Made by a program: the position numbers and the translations under genes. Under the pieces are notes generated by a model. That model searched no databases. It was not told the DNA's origin and saw only the letters and a list, made by a program, of their open reading frames with translations. Shown here piece by piece: positions 43,917 through 51,546 of a stretch of DNA of 64,000 nt. Origin of the DNA: Natronorubrum daqingense (GTDB lineage Archaea > Halobacteriota > Halobacteria > Halobacteriales > Natrialbaceae). Every line of letters starts with the position of its first letter. Position 1 is the first letter of the stretch. The stretch covers positions 1,798,001 to 1,862,000 of the forward strand of contig NZ_CP019327.1 in the NCBI RefSeq assembly GCF_001971705.1, read 5' to 3'.

Positions 43917-43980
43917 GAGGTTCGTCTATACTGACCGCGAGTTTCACGGGGTACTCTGAATGACGGAACCGACTTAGCAA

Positions 43981-44157
43981 CTACTGTGAGGGGTGTTTCG
44001 GCGACGTTGCAGACTCGTCCAGTTCGATCGCTTGCTCGCGATAGCGATGGGCGAGCGCCGAGACGAGGAGCAGACTCGAGACGAGCAGTGCCCAGCCGAA
44101 GCCGCTGACTCCCGCGAGCGGAGCGATTCCTAGCCAGGCGAGTACGACGAAGGTCAG
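43981..44157 (-). pseudogene. Remnant of a small membrane protein gene
   Basis: On the minus strand this frame encodes about 58 residues (LTFVVLAWLGIAPLAGVSGF, then WALLVSSLLLVSALAH and an acidic end) before a TAG at 43981-43983. It looks like a two-helix membrane protein with normal haloarchaeal codon use, but an in-frame TGA precedes it at 44158-44160 and no ATG or GTG follows that stop. It is best read as a truncated gene. Confidence 0.45.
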
Positions 44158-44205
44158 TCAGCTATCGATCGGCCGACTGCACACTCCACTCGAGATGACG
44201 TTCGA

Positions 44206-44496
44206 TTAGTCGAAAATCGTCTGTAGATACCACACCAGCGCGGCCCCGGCGACGAGTCCGATGATCGTCGCCAATCCGATAGCGCGCGCGGATGCGCCTC
44301 CCTGGAGCGCCATCGTGGCACTCGAGAATCCGACGAGCAGGACGAACGCGCCCTTGAGTCGATCGGAGAGTTGCGTCTCTGAACTGGCACAGGCGCGGTC
44401 GTACTCGGCTGGGTCCGGCCGATGATCGTCGCCGCCGTCAGATGCATCTGAACTCCCCTCAGTAGCGGACTCGAGTCCGTCTGCGTCGGGCCTCAT
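44206..44496 (-). CDS. Small two-helix membrane protein
   Basis: A 96-residue protein with an acidic N-terminal half (MRPDADGLESATEGSSDASD) and two membrane helices (LKGAFVLLVGFSSATMAL and AIGLATIIGLVAGAALVWYL). Its ATG overlaps the stop of the NTF2-like gene by 4 bp, so both are expressed together. No family recognised. Confidence 0.65.
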   Translation of the reverse strand: MRPDADGLESATEGSSDASDGGDDHRPDPAEYDRACASSETQLSDRLKGAFVLLVGFSSATMALQGGASARAIGLATIIGLVAGAALVWYLQTIFD

Positions 44497-44894
44497 ACGG
44501 TGTCGGCCGTGCTAACGTGCATCGTTTCGAACAGCCACTCCGGTCTCCCTCCCGACTCCACCGAAGGCTGGTGGACGAGCGATCCGCTCCAGCGCGTTTC
44601 GAATCGCCGGCGTTCACCACTTTCCGTGTCCGTCCAGGCCATCGTCACCTCGTCTGCGAACGTCGCCGTATCCGTGTGGGTCGTAACCACGAGGTGGCCG
44701 CTCTCGACGGACCACTCCGCGGTCGTCTCGGTTTGATTTCGGAGCGCTTCGCCCACTTCGTCGGAGCCGAACAACGCCTCGCTGATACCGAATTTGACGG
44801 TCGATTTGTCCCCCTCGAAGTACGCTTCGAGTGGGTCGCCGGTTCGAAGGGCCTCGTAGTAGTCGCGGATGACGGCCGTCGGTTCGTCGCTCAT
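44493..44894 (-). CDS. SnoaL/NTF2-like protein
   Basis: A 133-residue protein with the NTF2-like pattern: an initial helix (AVIRDYYEALRTGDPLEAYF), an internal strand-helix (GSDEVGEALRNQT) and a curved sheet (GHLVVTTHTDTATFADEVTMAW). Members act as small-molecule enzymes or ligand binders, but here no catalytic residues can be assigned. It is the first gene of a coupled pair with the membrane protein at 44206. The frame remains open upstream to 45284; the ATG at 44894 is chosen because the domain begins there. Confidence 0.7.
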   Translation of the reverse strand: MSDEPTAVIRDYYEALRTGDPLEAYFEGDKSTVKFGISEALFGSDEVGEALRNQTETTAEWSVESGHLVVTTHTDTATFADEVTMAWTDTESGERRRFETRWSGSLVHQPSVESGGRPEWLFETMHVSTADTV

Positions 44895-45114
44895 GGTGGG
44901 AATGTCGGCCTGTGGCCGCAAATGCCCACCGGACGCGTACGCAGGTCGTCCCTGTCCGACGGTTTGCTCCCCGACCTCACGGCGAGCGTTGCACGTGCAG
45001 CCCATACATCCAATGAGCGAGTGCACCGGAGTATACGCATACCACGCCGACGCGACGCAGTGATGCACTCCCGGCGTTTCCCACAGCCACACTCCCCAGC
45101 GGCCACTTCGAACG

Positions 45115-45930
45115 ATGACATCCCAAACGAACACGCAGACGGACGCCCACTCGAGGAGCGACGACCGACCAGCAACCGGAACGAACCGAGGACTCGGCCG
45201 ACGAGAGCGCATCGCGAGCGCGACAGCGGGCGGCGCGCTCCTCTGGCACGGCCTCACGCGACGTTCGCTCACCGGCGCGCTCACGACTGGCGCTGGCGGA
45301 TTTCTGCTCTATCGCGCCGCGACCGGGCGCAGTCGTCCGTCGCGAAGCCTCGAGCGCGAAGGAGAATCCGCACCCGTTCACCCGGAGACGACACCGACGC
45401 ACGACGAGCGGACGGCCGACTCGAGGGCTCGCGAACCGACCGTCGAACGCTCGATCACGGTCGGGAAACCGGCCGAGGAACTCGAGTCCTACTGGCGAGA
45501 TCCCGAGCACCTGTCCCGGATCGTCGGCACGTTCGCGGAGGTGTCTCAACCGGACGACGAGGACGGTGATCGACACCGCTGGCAGGTCGACGCCCCCTTC
45601 GGTCGCCGCTTCGAGTGGGACTCCCGACTCGTCGACGAACAGCCGGGGAGTCGACTGACCTGGCAATCGCTCTCGGGCGCACCGATCCCCTACGAAGCGA
45701 CGGTTCGCTTTCGGTCGGCACCCGACGACCGAGGGACTGAGGTCTCCCTCGAGGTTCGGTACGACCCGCCGGGAGGCCAACTCGGAAACGCCGTGATGCA
45801 GCGACTCGGCGTCGTCCCCGAATCGCTCGTCGGCACGTCGCTCCGGCGGTTCAAAACGCTCGCAGAAACGGGAGATTTGCCCTCCCTCGAGACCAATCCA
45901 TCGGGTCGGGGCACGGGAGACCTGATGTAA
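45115..45930 (+). CDS. SRPBCC (START-like) protein with N-terminal membrane segment
   Basis: A 271-residue protein. Residues about 28-65 form a DUF2892-like membrane-associated segment (GRRERIASATAGGALLWHG, TTGAGGFLLYRAATG). From about 110 there is a polyketide-cyclase-type START fold: VERSITVGKPAEELESYWRD, LSRIVGTF, WQVDAPFGRRFEWDSRLV and SLEVRYDPPGG. Members bind hydrophobic ligands; the ligand is unknown. Its stop codon lies in the 20-bp tandem repeat that follows. It is divergent from the NTF2-like gene. Confidence 0.8.
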   Translation: MTSQTNTQTDAHSRSDDRPATGTNRGLGRRERIASATAGGALLWHGLTRRSLTGALTTGAGGFLLYRAATGRSRPSRSLEREGESAPVHPETTPTHDERTADSRAREPTVERSITVGKPAEELESYWRDPEHLSRIVGTFAEVSQPDDEDGDRHRWQVDAPFGRRFEWDSRLVDEQPGSRLTWQSLSGAPIPYEATVRFRSAPDDRGTEVSLEVRYDPPGGQLGNAVMQRLGVVPESLVGTSLRRFKTLAETGDLPSLETNPSGRGTGDLM

Positions 45931-46010
45931 TCGCGGGAGACCTGACGTAACCGCAAGAATCCTCGTGTAAACACAGAGGGCCCGGCGTAACCGCAGGAGG
46001 CCCGGTGGGG
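45919..46010. repeat. Degenerate 20-bp tandem repeat containing a stop codon
   Basis: Four units of 20 bp, beginning GACCTGATGTAATCGCGGGA (45919-45938), continue at 45939-45958, 45959-45978 and 45979-45998, then a partial unit. The pattern is (G)CC(T/C)G-x-GTAA-x-CGC-x-GGA. The TAA of the SRPBCC gene is inside unit 1. The array fills the gap between two convergent genes. Confidence 0.8.
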
Positions 46011-46011
46011 C

Positions 46012-46563
46012 TCACATGAAGCCGCGGTCGACCTCGTCGGTCTCGATGAGGTCGTCGAGTTCCGCGTTCAGCAATTCGTCGGCCTCCTCGAAGCGGTCGC
46101 CGAGTTCCTCGAGTTCGTCCGGACGGTCGTACTGATCGTACGCCATCGGCCCGAACGCCGGGCTCTCGAGGGCGTCCATGACGTCGTCGAAGAGGTCCTG
46201 TGGCCGCGTCGGGGCGTCCGCGTGGGTCTCGAGGACGGTCTCGAGGCGTTTCGAAACCGTCTCCGCGTGAGACTCGTCTTCGGGGGGTGACTGGACGGCG
46301 AAGCGGCCACCCGCGTCCTCCCGCGGGAGGAACGAGCCGATTTCGTCGTCGAGGCTTCGAGCGACTCGCGTTCCGACGCCCCGAACCTGGTAGGGATTCT
46401 TCGCGTACGTTTTGAGGAAGAAGACGCCGGCTCGAGGGTGTGCGAGATACATGTCTTCGCCGACGCCGCCGGCTCGGTCGCCCGCGACCGCCCGCCAGTG
46501 TTCGGCGTCGACGTCTCGGTCCGTGACGTCCGCAAGCACGTCTTTCCACTCGCGAATCCGCAT
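46012..46563 (-). CDS. Conserved haloarchaeal protein of unknown function
   Basis: A 183-residue soluble acidic protein. Recognisable blocks are MRIREWKDVLADVTDRDVD, a glycine-rich GGVGEDMYLAHPRAGVFFLK and YQVRGVGTRVARSLDDEIGS. The mixed beta block in the middle (YLAHPRAGVFFLKTYAKNP) suggests a small binding domain. I do not know a function. Upstream lies the triple palindrome region shared with the divergent gene at 46853. Confidence 0.65.
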   Translation of the reverse strand: MRIREWKDVLADVTDRDVDAEHWRAVAGDRAGGVGEDMYLAHPRAGVFFLKTYAKNPYQVRGVGTRVARSLDDEIGSFLPREDAGGRFAVQSPPEDESHAETVSKRLETVLETHADAPTRPQDLFDDVMDALESPAFGPMAYDQYDRPDELEELGDRFEEADELLNAELDDLIETDEVDRGFM

Positions 46564-46632
46564 AGGCGGCAGTAGTATCCCGGCGCGAATGAACGTATCG
46601 ATACCGACGAACGACGCGGTCGACGGGGGAGG

Positions 46633-46706
46633 GAAACCGTTTCAGCCCCCATTCCGTCGTGTCGAAACTGTTTCACGAACGTAGTGTGGCGTGTCGGAAC
46701 CGTTTC
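46633..46706. promoter_or_regulatory. Three 11-bp palindromes GAAACNGTTTC at about 31-bp spacing
   Basis: GAAACCGTTTC (46633-46643), GAAACTGTTTC (46664-46674) and GGAACCGTTTC (46696-46706) recur every 31-32 bp, about three helical turns. A further half-site GTTTC follows at 46712. They lie between divergent genes (starts 46563 minus and 46853 plus). The units also share CGTGTCG before the palindrome, so they arose by tandem duplication. A repressor array is plausible. Confidence 0.55.
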
Positions 46707-46852
46707 ACACCGTTTCGTCGAATAGGCGAGTCGCATACGGTACCCGTGTCGACGAGGTGAACGCCCTCCCCAGCGCGACGTTGCAACCGACGCTTTCGAA
46801 CCAAAAGGGATACATCGACGCTCTTCCCAGCACGGATAACCGACGATTGACC

Positions 46853-47116
46853 ATGTCCACCAGGCGATCATTCACGCTCGTCGAACTATTCTGGGATACG
46901 CCAGCTCAAAGCTCACTTCTCGCACTCGGACCGCTGGCCCTCGCACTCGGCCAACTCGGCAATAGCTACGTCAACGGCGTCTCCCCGACCGTCTCGCTCG
47001 CCTTCGCCGTCGTTATGATCGCCTTCGCCGTCACCGCGCTCGGACACCACGCCGCCGAGTACCGCCGTCAACGACTCGAGGCCGAACTCGAGTCGGTACG
47101 TCGCTCAACGCCGTAA
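46853..47116 (+). CDS. Small membrane protein
   Basis: An 87-residue protein with a short charged start (MSTRRSFTLVELFWDTPAQ), two hydrophobic helices (SLLALGPLALALGQLGNSYV and TVSLAFAVVMIAFAVTALG) and a basic-acidic coiled end (RRQRLEAELESV). The frame is open from 46691, but the ATG at 46853 is favoured since upstream residues look non-coding. No family recognised. Confidence 0.65.
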   Translation: MSTRRSFTLVELFWDTPAQSSLLALGPLALALGQLGNSYVNGVSPTVSLAFAVVMIAFAVTALGHHAAEYRRQRLEAELESVRRSTP

Positions 47117-47134
47117 GTTCGGTTCGGGGGCTGC

Positions 47135-47731
47135 TCAGGCCCGCGGAGACTCGGATTCGGTCGCAACACGTCGGGCGTCACGGGCGTCGTAGGCGTTGTA
47201 CCCGGCTAACGCGGCGATGAGCACACCGGAGCCGAGCGTGCTCCAGAACGGACTTTCGGTTAGCCCGAGTCCGACCGGCATCTCGAGGAGTGCGGGCGAG
47301 ACGATCAGCCAGATGCCGAGCAACGCGACGAGTCCCGAGATGCCGACGCTGAGGGGAATATCGTTGACGATGCGGTAGTAATTGTACGTGCCGGCGAGGA
47401 AGACGACGCTTCCGACGAGCACGTTGTTCCAGAACGACGCTGCCGACACGTCGTAGATGACGATTACCGAGAGAGCGACCCAGACACCGATGGCGGCGAC
47501 GAGAGCGCTGATGACCGAAACCTTGCGTCGTCGTTCTTCGTTCGCGATTTGGGTCGTCTCGTCGCGCGGGTCGCGACCGGTATCGTCACGGTCGCCGACG
47601 CCCGTTCCCGAGTCGGTGTCGGAGGGAGACGGCGGCTGCTCGGGACCAGCAGTCTCGTCCCGGTGATCCGGTTCCGAACCGGCGTCTGCTGTCGGTCGAG
47701 AATCACCGTCGTCCCGATTCGAGTCACTCAT
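47135..47731 (-). CDS. SPW-repeat membrane protein
   Basis: A 198-residue protein: a disordered acidic/Thr-Ser N-terminus (about 65 residues), then four membrane helices. The helices fall in two similar halves (SFWNNVLVGSVVFLAGTYNY and FWSTLGSGVLIAALAGYNAY), the pattern of SPW-repeat proteins. The ATG at 47731 is chosen over one ten codons upstream because it opens the acidic region. Function unknown. It is convergent with the small membrane protein at 46853. Confidence 0.75.
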   Translation of the reverse strand: MSDSNRDDGDSRPTADAGSEPDHRDETAGPEQPPSPSDTDSGTGVGDRDDTGRDPRDETTQIANEERRRKVSVISALVAAIGVWVALSVIVIYDVSAASFWNNVLVGSVVFLAGTYNYYRIVNDIPLSVGISGLVALLGIWLIVSPALLEMPVGLGLTESPFWSTLGSGVLIAALAGYNAYDARDARRVATESESPRA

Positions 47732-48354
47732 GACGGGTACCAACTTGCGGCATGCGTGCAAAAACGTCGGCGACTGTTACGGTTCCCGTCGCCTCCCGTC
47801 TCGAGTAATCACGAATTGTTCGGCGAGTGAAACTGAGTAATGGCGCTCAATCGACGCCGGCGGACCGACGAGAACGGAGCCACCGAACGTCAGCCGTTCG
47901 AACGAGTGCCAGCGATGTCTGAGAAGCGACGAACCTCGTGTGTGAATACTATCACTCGAGGGTTCCCGACGTGCGTAAATTAGCATAAAATCAGAGCAAT
48001 TCGTCGGACAGATACTCTCCCCCATATAACATACAGATGCATAGACAGTTTTGTGGCGTACAATCGTCGACTCGTTTCGCGCTCGTTAGCCACATTTCCG
48101 TGTCGGGAACGGCAGTTATCATTCTCACGGAGAAAATCCGGGATTCGCACACGTTTCGAGGCTCAGGAATTGTCGCGGGGATTGCGCAGTTGCGAGAACA
48201 CTCGTTTTGACTAAATTCACCGCGTTCGACGATCACTCGAGTGCTATCGAACGTATAATAATTGGTTGCTCGCACTTTCATCGAGTCATGATGGTGCTCC
48301 CACAGAGAACGTCTGTGAAAGGGATCGACCGAACACGTCCGTCCTTCCTCGGGT
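47732..48354. promoter_or_regulatory. Gene-free upstream region of the AsnB-like gene
   Basis: No convincing gene is seen in about 620 bp. Codon use in all frames is unlike the neighbours. The sequence is AT-richer after 47,760. GTATAATAAT at 48253-48262 is a good TATA box for the AsnB-like gene and would give a leader of about 85-90 nt. An internal stretch (47,985-48,060) is rich in short ATA runs; no stable hairpin was noticed. Confidence 0.4.
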
Positions 48355-48362
48355 GGAGGTGA
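48355..48362 (+). promoter_or_regulatory. Strong Shine-Dalgarno GGAGGTGA
   Basis: GGAGGTGA matches the anti-SD sequence over eight bases and ends five bases before the ATG at 48368. Strong SDs are uncommon at the first gene of haloarchaeal transcripts. Together with the TATA box at 48253 it fixes the start at 48368 and implies a leadered mRNA. Confidence 0.65.
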
Positions 48363-48367
48363 GTGAA

Positions 48368-50296
48368 ATGGGGAACACTCACGGGGTGGTATGCGTCGAC
48401 GGATCGTCACCAGCAGGCCTTCTCGAGGAGTGGCTCTCGTCCGACGCGGGCGTCCACTACGAGACAGAAGACGTCGCAATCACGACCGCGCCACAGGGGT
48501 GTCGGACGGCCAATCGATCCGTCGCAACCGGAACTGGCGACGACGCGATTCGATGCTGGGTGATCGGCGACATCTACGGATACGACCGATCCGCCGCTGG
48601 GCACAACCTCGGGGGGTACGTGACTCGCCCCGAAGACGTGACGCCCGCGGAGTTTTTGGTTTCACACTACGACCGCCACGGGTTCGACTCGTTGAGCGGG
48701 TTAAATGGGAACTTCACAGCGATCGTCTACGACGAAGCGCGTCGAGAACTCGCGCTCTGTACCGACCGGTTCGGGACGGTTCCACTCTATTGGACCCAAT
48801 TGACCGACGGGACGTTCGTGTTCTCGAGTAACATCCAGTTTCTGCCCTTCCATCCGGACGTCGAGACCGAGTTCGACGCGCCGTACCTCCACGAGTACCT
48901 CGCCTTCCGGCGAACGTTCGGCGTGAAAACGCCGTTTACGGGCATCGAAAAACTCGAGCCGGGAACGGTGACGACGGTTTCGCTCGAAGACGGCTCGATG
49001 CGAACCGACCAGTACTGGCGGCCGCGCTATCGGCCGCGCGACGAATCCGTCGAGTGGTTCGTCGACGAACTCGCCAGCCGATTCCAGACGGTCGTCGACG
49101 AGTGGACGCGCGACAACCGCGACTACGGCGTGTTGCTCTCGGGTGGCAGCGACTCGCGACTCGTCCTGGCTGCCCTCGACGACGCGACGGCGTTTCACAT
49201 GAACGACTGGATGAACCGTGAAGCGCAGGTCGCCGAACGGGTCGCCCTCGAGGCGGACATCGAATTCGAACTCCTCGAGCGCGGCGCCGAGTATCGCATC
49301 GCCTCGCTCGAGCGAAACCGGTGTGCGGGCTCGTTCAACGGCTGGTTCACCCAGCCCTACACGAGCGGGTTCGACACCGAGTTGACCGGTCGGGTCGATG
49401 GATTGCTCTCCGGGCTGTACGCCGATTCCCTCTTCGGCAACTACGGCATTCCGTCACCGGAGGTCTCTCTCGGTCCGTTGGGATCGATGACGATCCCAAC
49501 CGAGCGATCGGTCGAGACCATTGACGACTACATCGACCTATTACTCGAGGACGCCCACGACGGCCACCGAATGCCGACAGACCTTCGCTCGGTGCTCGAG
49601 GCGAACATCTACCGGGATGGCGAGACGGTCGTCCACCACGGCGTCACCTACGACTCGCTCGAGGAACTCGTCTACTACGGCAACTGCTACCCGCTGTCGA
49701 ACGACGACGACATGCGCTTTCACACTGGCCTTCGGCGAACGCTTCCCTACCGGTCGCCGTTCCTCGACAATCGGTTGCTCGACCTCTCGCTGTCGGTGCC
49801 GATTCGCTACCGTCTCCGCCGGGACCTCGTCGGGCGAGCGACCGAGCGCCTCGATCCGTCGCTGGCGACGATTCCGCACGCGAGTACCGGCATGGCACTC
49901 TCTCAGCCGTTCGCGAAGTCGTACGTCGGCGAACACCTGCGTGCGTTCTACCAGAAACACGTCTCTCGTCAGTCGCCGCCGGCTCCCTACCTGACGAACG
50001 GGCCGTGGCTGGACGACGCCGAATTGCTTCGCTCGTTCGACTTCGCGGGCGACGTCCTCGAGTCGAACGACGACCTGCTCGAGGAACTTCCCGGTCTCGA
50101 TCCACACTCGGTCTCCGACCTCTATCACGCCCATCAGCGGGGTGAAGAGCGCGTCGGCGAACTCTACACGCTGTTAACCGTGCTGACGATGCCCGTTACG
50201 GAACACGTCCTCGAAACTCAGACGAGTGATCGAACAGACGATGTCCACGATCAGTGCGGGCGCTGTCTCAAACCCGAGGTGGTCTCCGTTGCGTAA
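48368..50296 (+). CDS. Asparagine-synthetase-like amide synthetase without glutaminase cysteine
   Basis: A 642-residue AsnB-type protein. The N-terminal Ntn-glutaminase-like domain keeps GLNGNFTAIVYDEARREL and TDRFGTVPLYW, but the product begins MGNTHG, with no Cys after Met, so glutamine hydrolysis is not expected. The C-terminal PP-loop is intact (LLSGGSDSRLVL, about 255-266), so a carboxylate can be adenylated. Cys-less AsnB relatives include beta-lactam synthetase, CarA and lasso-peptide cyclases, which form amides using an amine other than ammonia. It overlaps an ATP-grasp ligase gene by up to 70 bp. Confidence 0.85.
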   Translation: MGNTHGVVCVDGSSPAGLLEEWLSSDAGVHYETEDVAITTAPQGCRTANRSVATGTGDDAIRCWVIGDIYGYDRSAAGHNLGGYVTRPEDVTPAEFLVSHYDRHGFDSLSGLNGNFTAIVYDEARRELALCTDRFGTVPLYWTQLTDGTFVFSSNIQFLPFHPDVETEFDAPYLHEYLAFRRTFGVKTPFTGIEKLEPGTVTTVSLEDGSMRTDQYWRPRYRPRDESVEWFVDELASRFQTVVDEWTRDNRDYGVLLSGGSDSRLVLAALDDATAFHMNDWMNREAQVAERVALEADIEFELLERGAEYRIASLERNRCAGSFNGWFTQPYTSGFDTELTGRVDGLLSGLYADSLFGNYGIPSPEVSLGPLGSMTIPTERSVETIDDYIDLLLEDAHDGHRMPTDLRSVLEANIYRDGETVVHHGVTYDSLEELVYYGNCYPLSNDDDMRFHTGLRRTLPYRSPFLDNRLLDLSLSVPIRYRLRRDLVGRATERLDPSLATIPHASTGMALSQPFAKSYVGEHLRAFYQKHVSRQSPPAPYLTNGPWLDDAELLRSFDFAGDVLESNDDLLEELPGLDPHSVSDLYHAHQRGEERVGELYTLLTVLTMPVTEHVLETQTSDRTDDVHDQCGRCLKPEVVSVA

Positions 50297-51488
50297 CGAC
50301 CGCCCCGCCGTCGTCGTCACCGCCTCGCGCTACCCACACGGGTACGCGTCGATCAGGTCGCTCTCCGCGACGGGCGTTCACACCATCGCCGCGGTCGACG
50401 ACGAATCGCTGAGCGTCACCGCCTCCCGCCACTGCGACGAGTCGGTGCTCGTTCCGCCGCCGAGTGACATCGCGGCGTACAAAGACGCCCTCCTGGGGCT
50501 CGCGGCTCGACCGGACGTTCGGACGATCGTCCCGCACCGACCCCACGATCCCTACATCCTCTCGAAGTACGCCGAGGAGTTCGAGCGCCACGTCGACGTC
50601 GTCGTTCCCGACCTCGAGAAACTCCGGAACGTTCACGATCGAAAGCGACTCGCGGACGCTGCGGCCCGGGCGGGAGTAGCGATCCCGGACACGAAACTGC
50701 TCGGCGACGTCGAGGACTGGCGCGGCGACCGAATCGTCAAATCTCGCTACAACCTGCTCACCGACGAGTACCTCGACGACTTCTCGTTCGCGGACTCGAA
50801 AATCGCCAAATCGGTCGAGCACGTCTCGGCCGGCGAAGAACCGGACGTCGACGCGCTTCGCCAAAAGATGCACCACGAACCGATCGTCCAGGAGTACGTC
50901 GAGGGCGAGGAGTACCTCTTCGGCGCCCTCTACGACCGCGGCGAAGCGGTCGCCACGTTCCAGCACGAACAGCTTCGCGGCGACTCCTACACCGGCAGCG
51001 GCGGCGTCTTCAGGAAATCAGTCGATATTCCGGCCCTCGAGGAGGCGGGTCTGGCGATCCTCGACGAACTCGAGTGGCACGGCCTCGCCTGTATCGAGTA
51101 CGTCCGAGACGCGGAGACGGGCGAGTTCTCCATCGTCGAGATCAACCCGCGGATGTGGCAGTCGCTCGCGTGTGCGACCCGCGCCGGTGCCGACTTCCCC
51201 GCGTGGTACTGGGACGTGGCCCTCGGTCGCCAAGATTTGATCGAGCCAGGCTACGAGACCGGCGTCGGCACCCACTACCTCTACGGCGAACTCGAGCACC
51301 TCGTGAGCGTCGTCCGCGAGGACTCCCCGCTGGTCGAACGACCCTCGCTCTCGGATCGGGCGAGCGAGATCCTGCAATCGTGCTACGAGGTGCCGAACTT
51401 CGATTACCTCCACCTGGACGACCCGGCCCCGGTCGTTCGACAGGTCCGCAGCGAACTCGAGGGAACGGTGCGAAGACGCCTCGATTGA
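50226..51488 (+). CDS. ATP-grasp carboxylate-amine ligase
   Basis: A 420-residue ATP-grasp protein of the carboxylate-amine ligase type. The preATP-grasp domain has AVVVTASRYPHGYASIRSL, followed by the ATP-binding lid (EPIVQEYVEGEEYLFGALYD) and the metal-binding core FSIVEINPRMWQS. Such enzymes join a carboxylate to an amine through an acyl phosphate. The conserved core starts near 50,310; starts at 50226 or 50241 put it in overlap with the AsnB-like gene, showing translational coupling. The two ATP-using amide-forming enzymes probably serve one product. Confidence 0.85.
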   Translation: MIEQTMSTISAGAVSNPRWSPLRNDRPAVVVTASRYPHGYASIRSLSATGVHTIAAVDDESLSVTASRHCDESVLVPPPSDIAAYKDALLGLAARPDVRTIVPHRPHDPYILSKYAEEFERHVDVVVPDLEKLRNVHDRKRLADAAARAGVAIPDTKLLGDVEDWRGDRIVKSRYNLLTDEYLDDFSFADSKIAKSVEHVSAGEEPDVDALRQKMHHEPIVQEYVEGEEYLFGALYDRGEAVATFQHEQLRGDSYTGSGGVFRKSVDIPALEEAGLAILDELEWHGLACIEYVRDAETGEFSIVEINPRMWQSLACATRAGADFPAWYWDVALGRQDLIEPGYETGVGTHYLYGELEHLVSVVREDSPLVERPSLSDRASEILQSCYEVPNFDYLHLDDPAPVVRQVRSELEGTVRRRLD

Positions 51489-51546
51489 CATCCTCCTCGC
51501 GGCCCGACCGATAGCGTTTTTGATGGCTCGGCCGTGACGAACACTC

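Noticed and set aside
43800..43920. Possible tRNA gene
   Set aside because: Stems are present but there is no cloverleaf, no TTCGA/TTCAA T-loop and no anticodon arm of the right size.
43726..43980. An 84-codon minus-strand frame in the hairpin region
   Set aside because: It crosses all three stem-loops and has no haloarchaeal codon pattern; non-coding structure explains the region better.
47777..48025. An 82-codon minus-strand frame in the region upstream of the AsnB-like gene
   Set aside because: Codon use and composition are unlike real genes here, there is no start signal, and no motif is seen.
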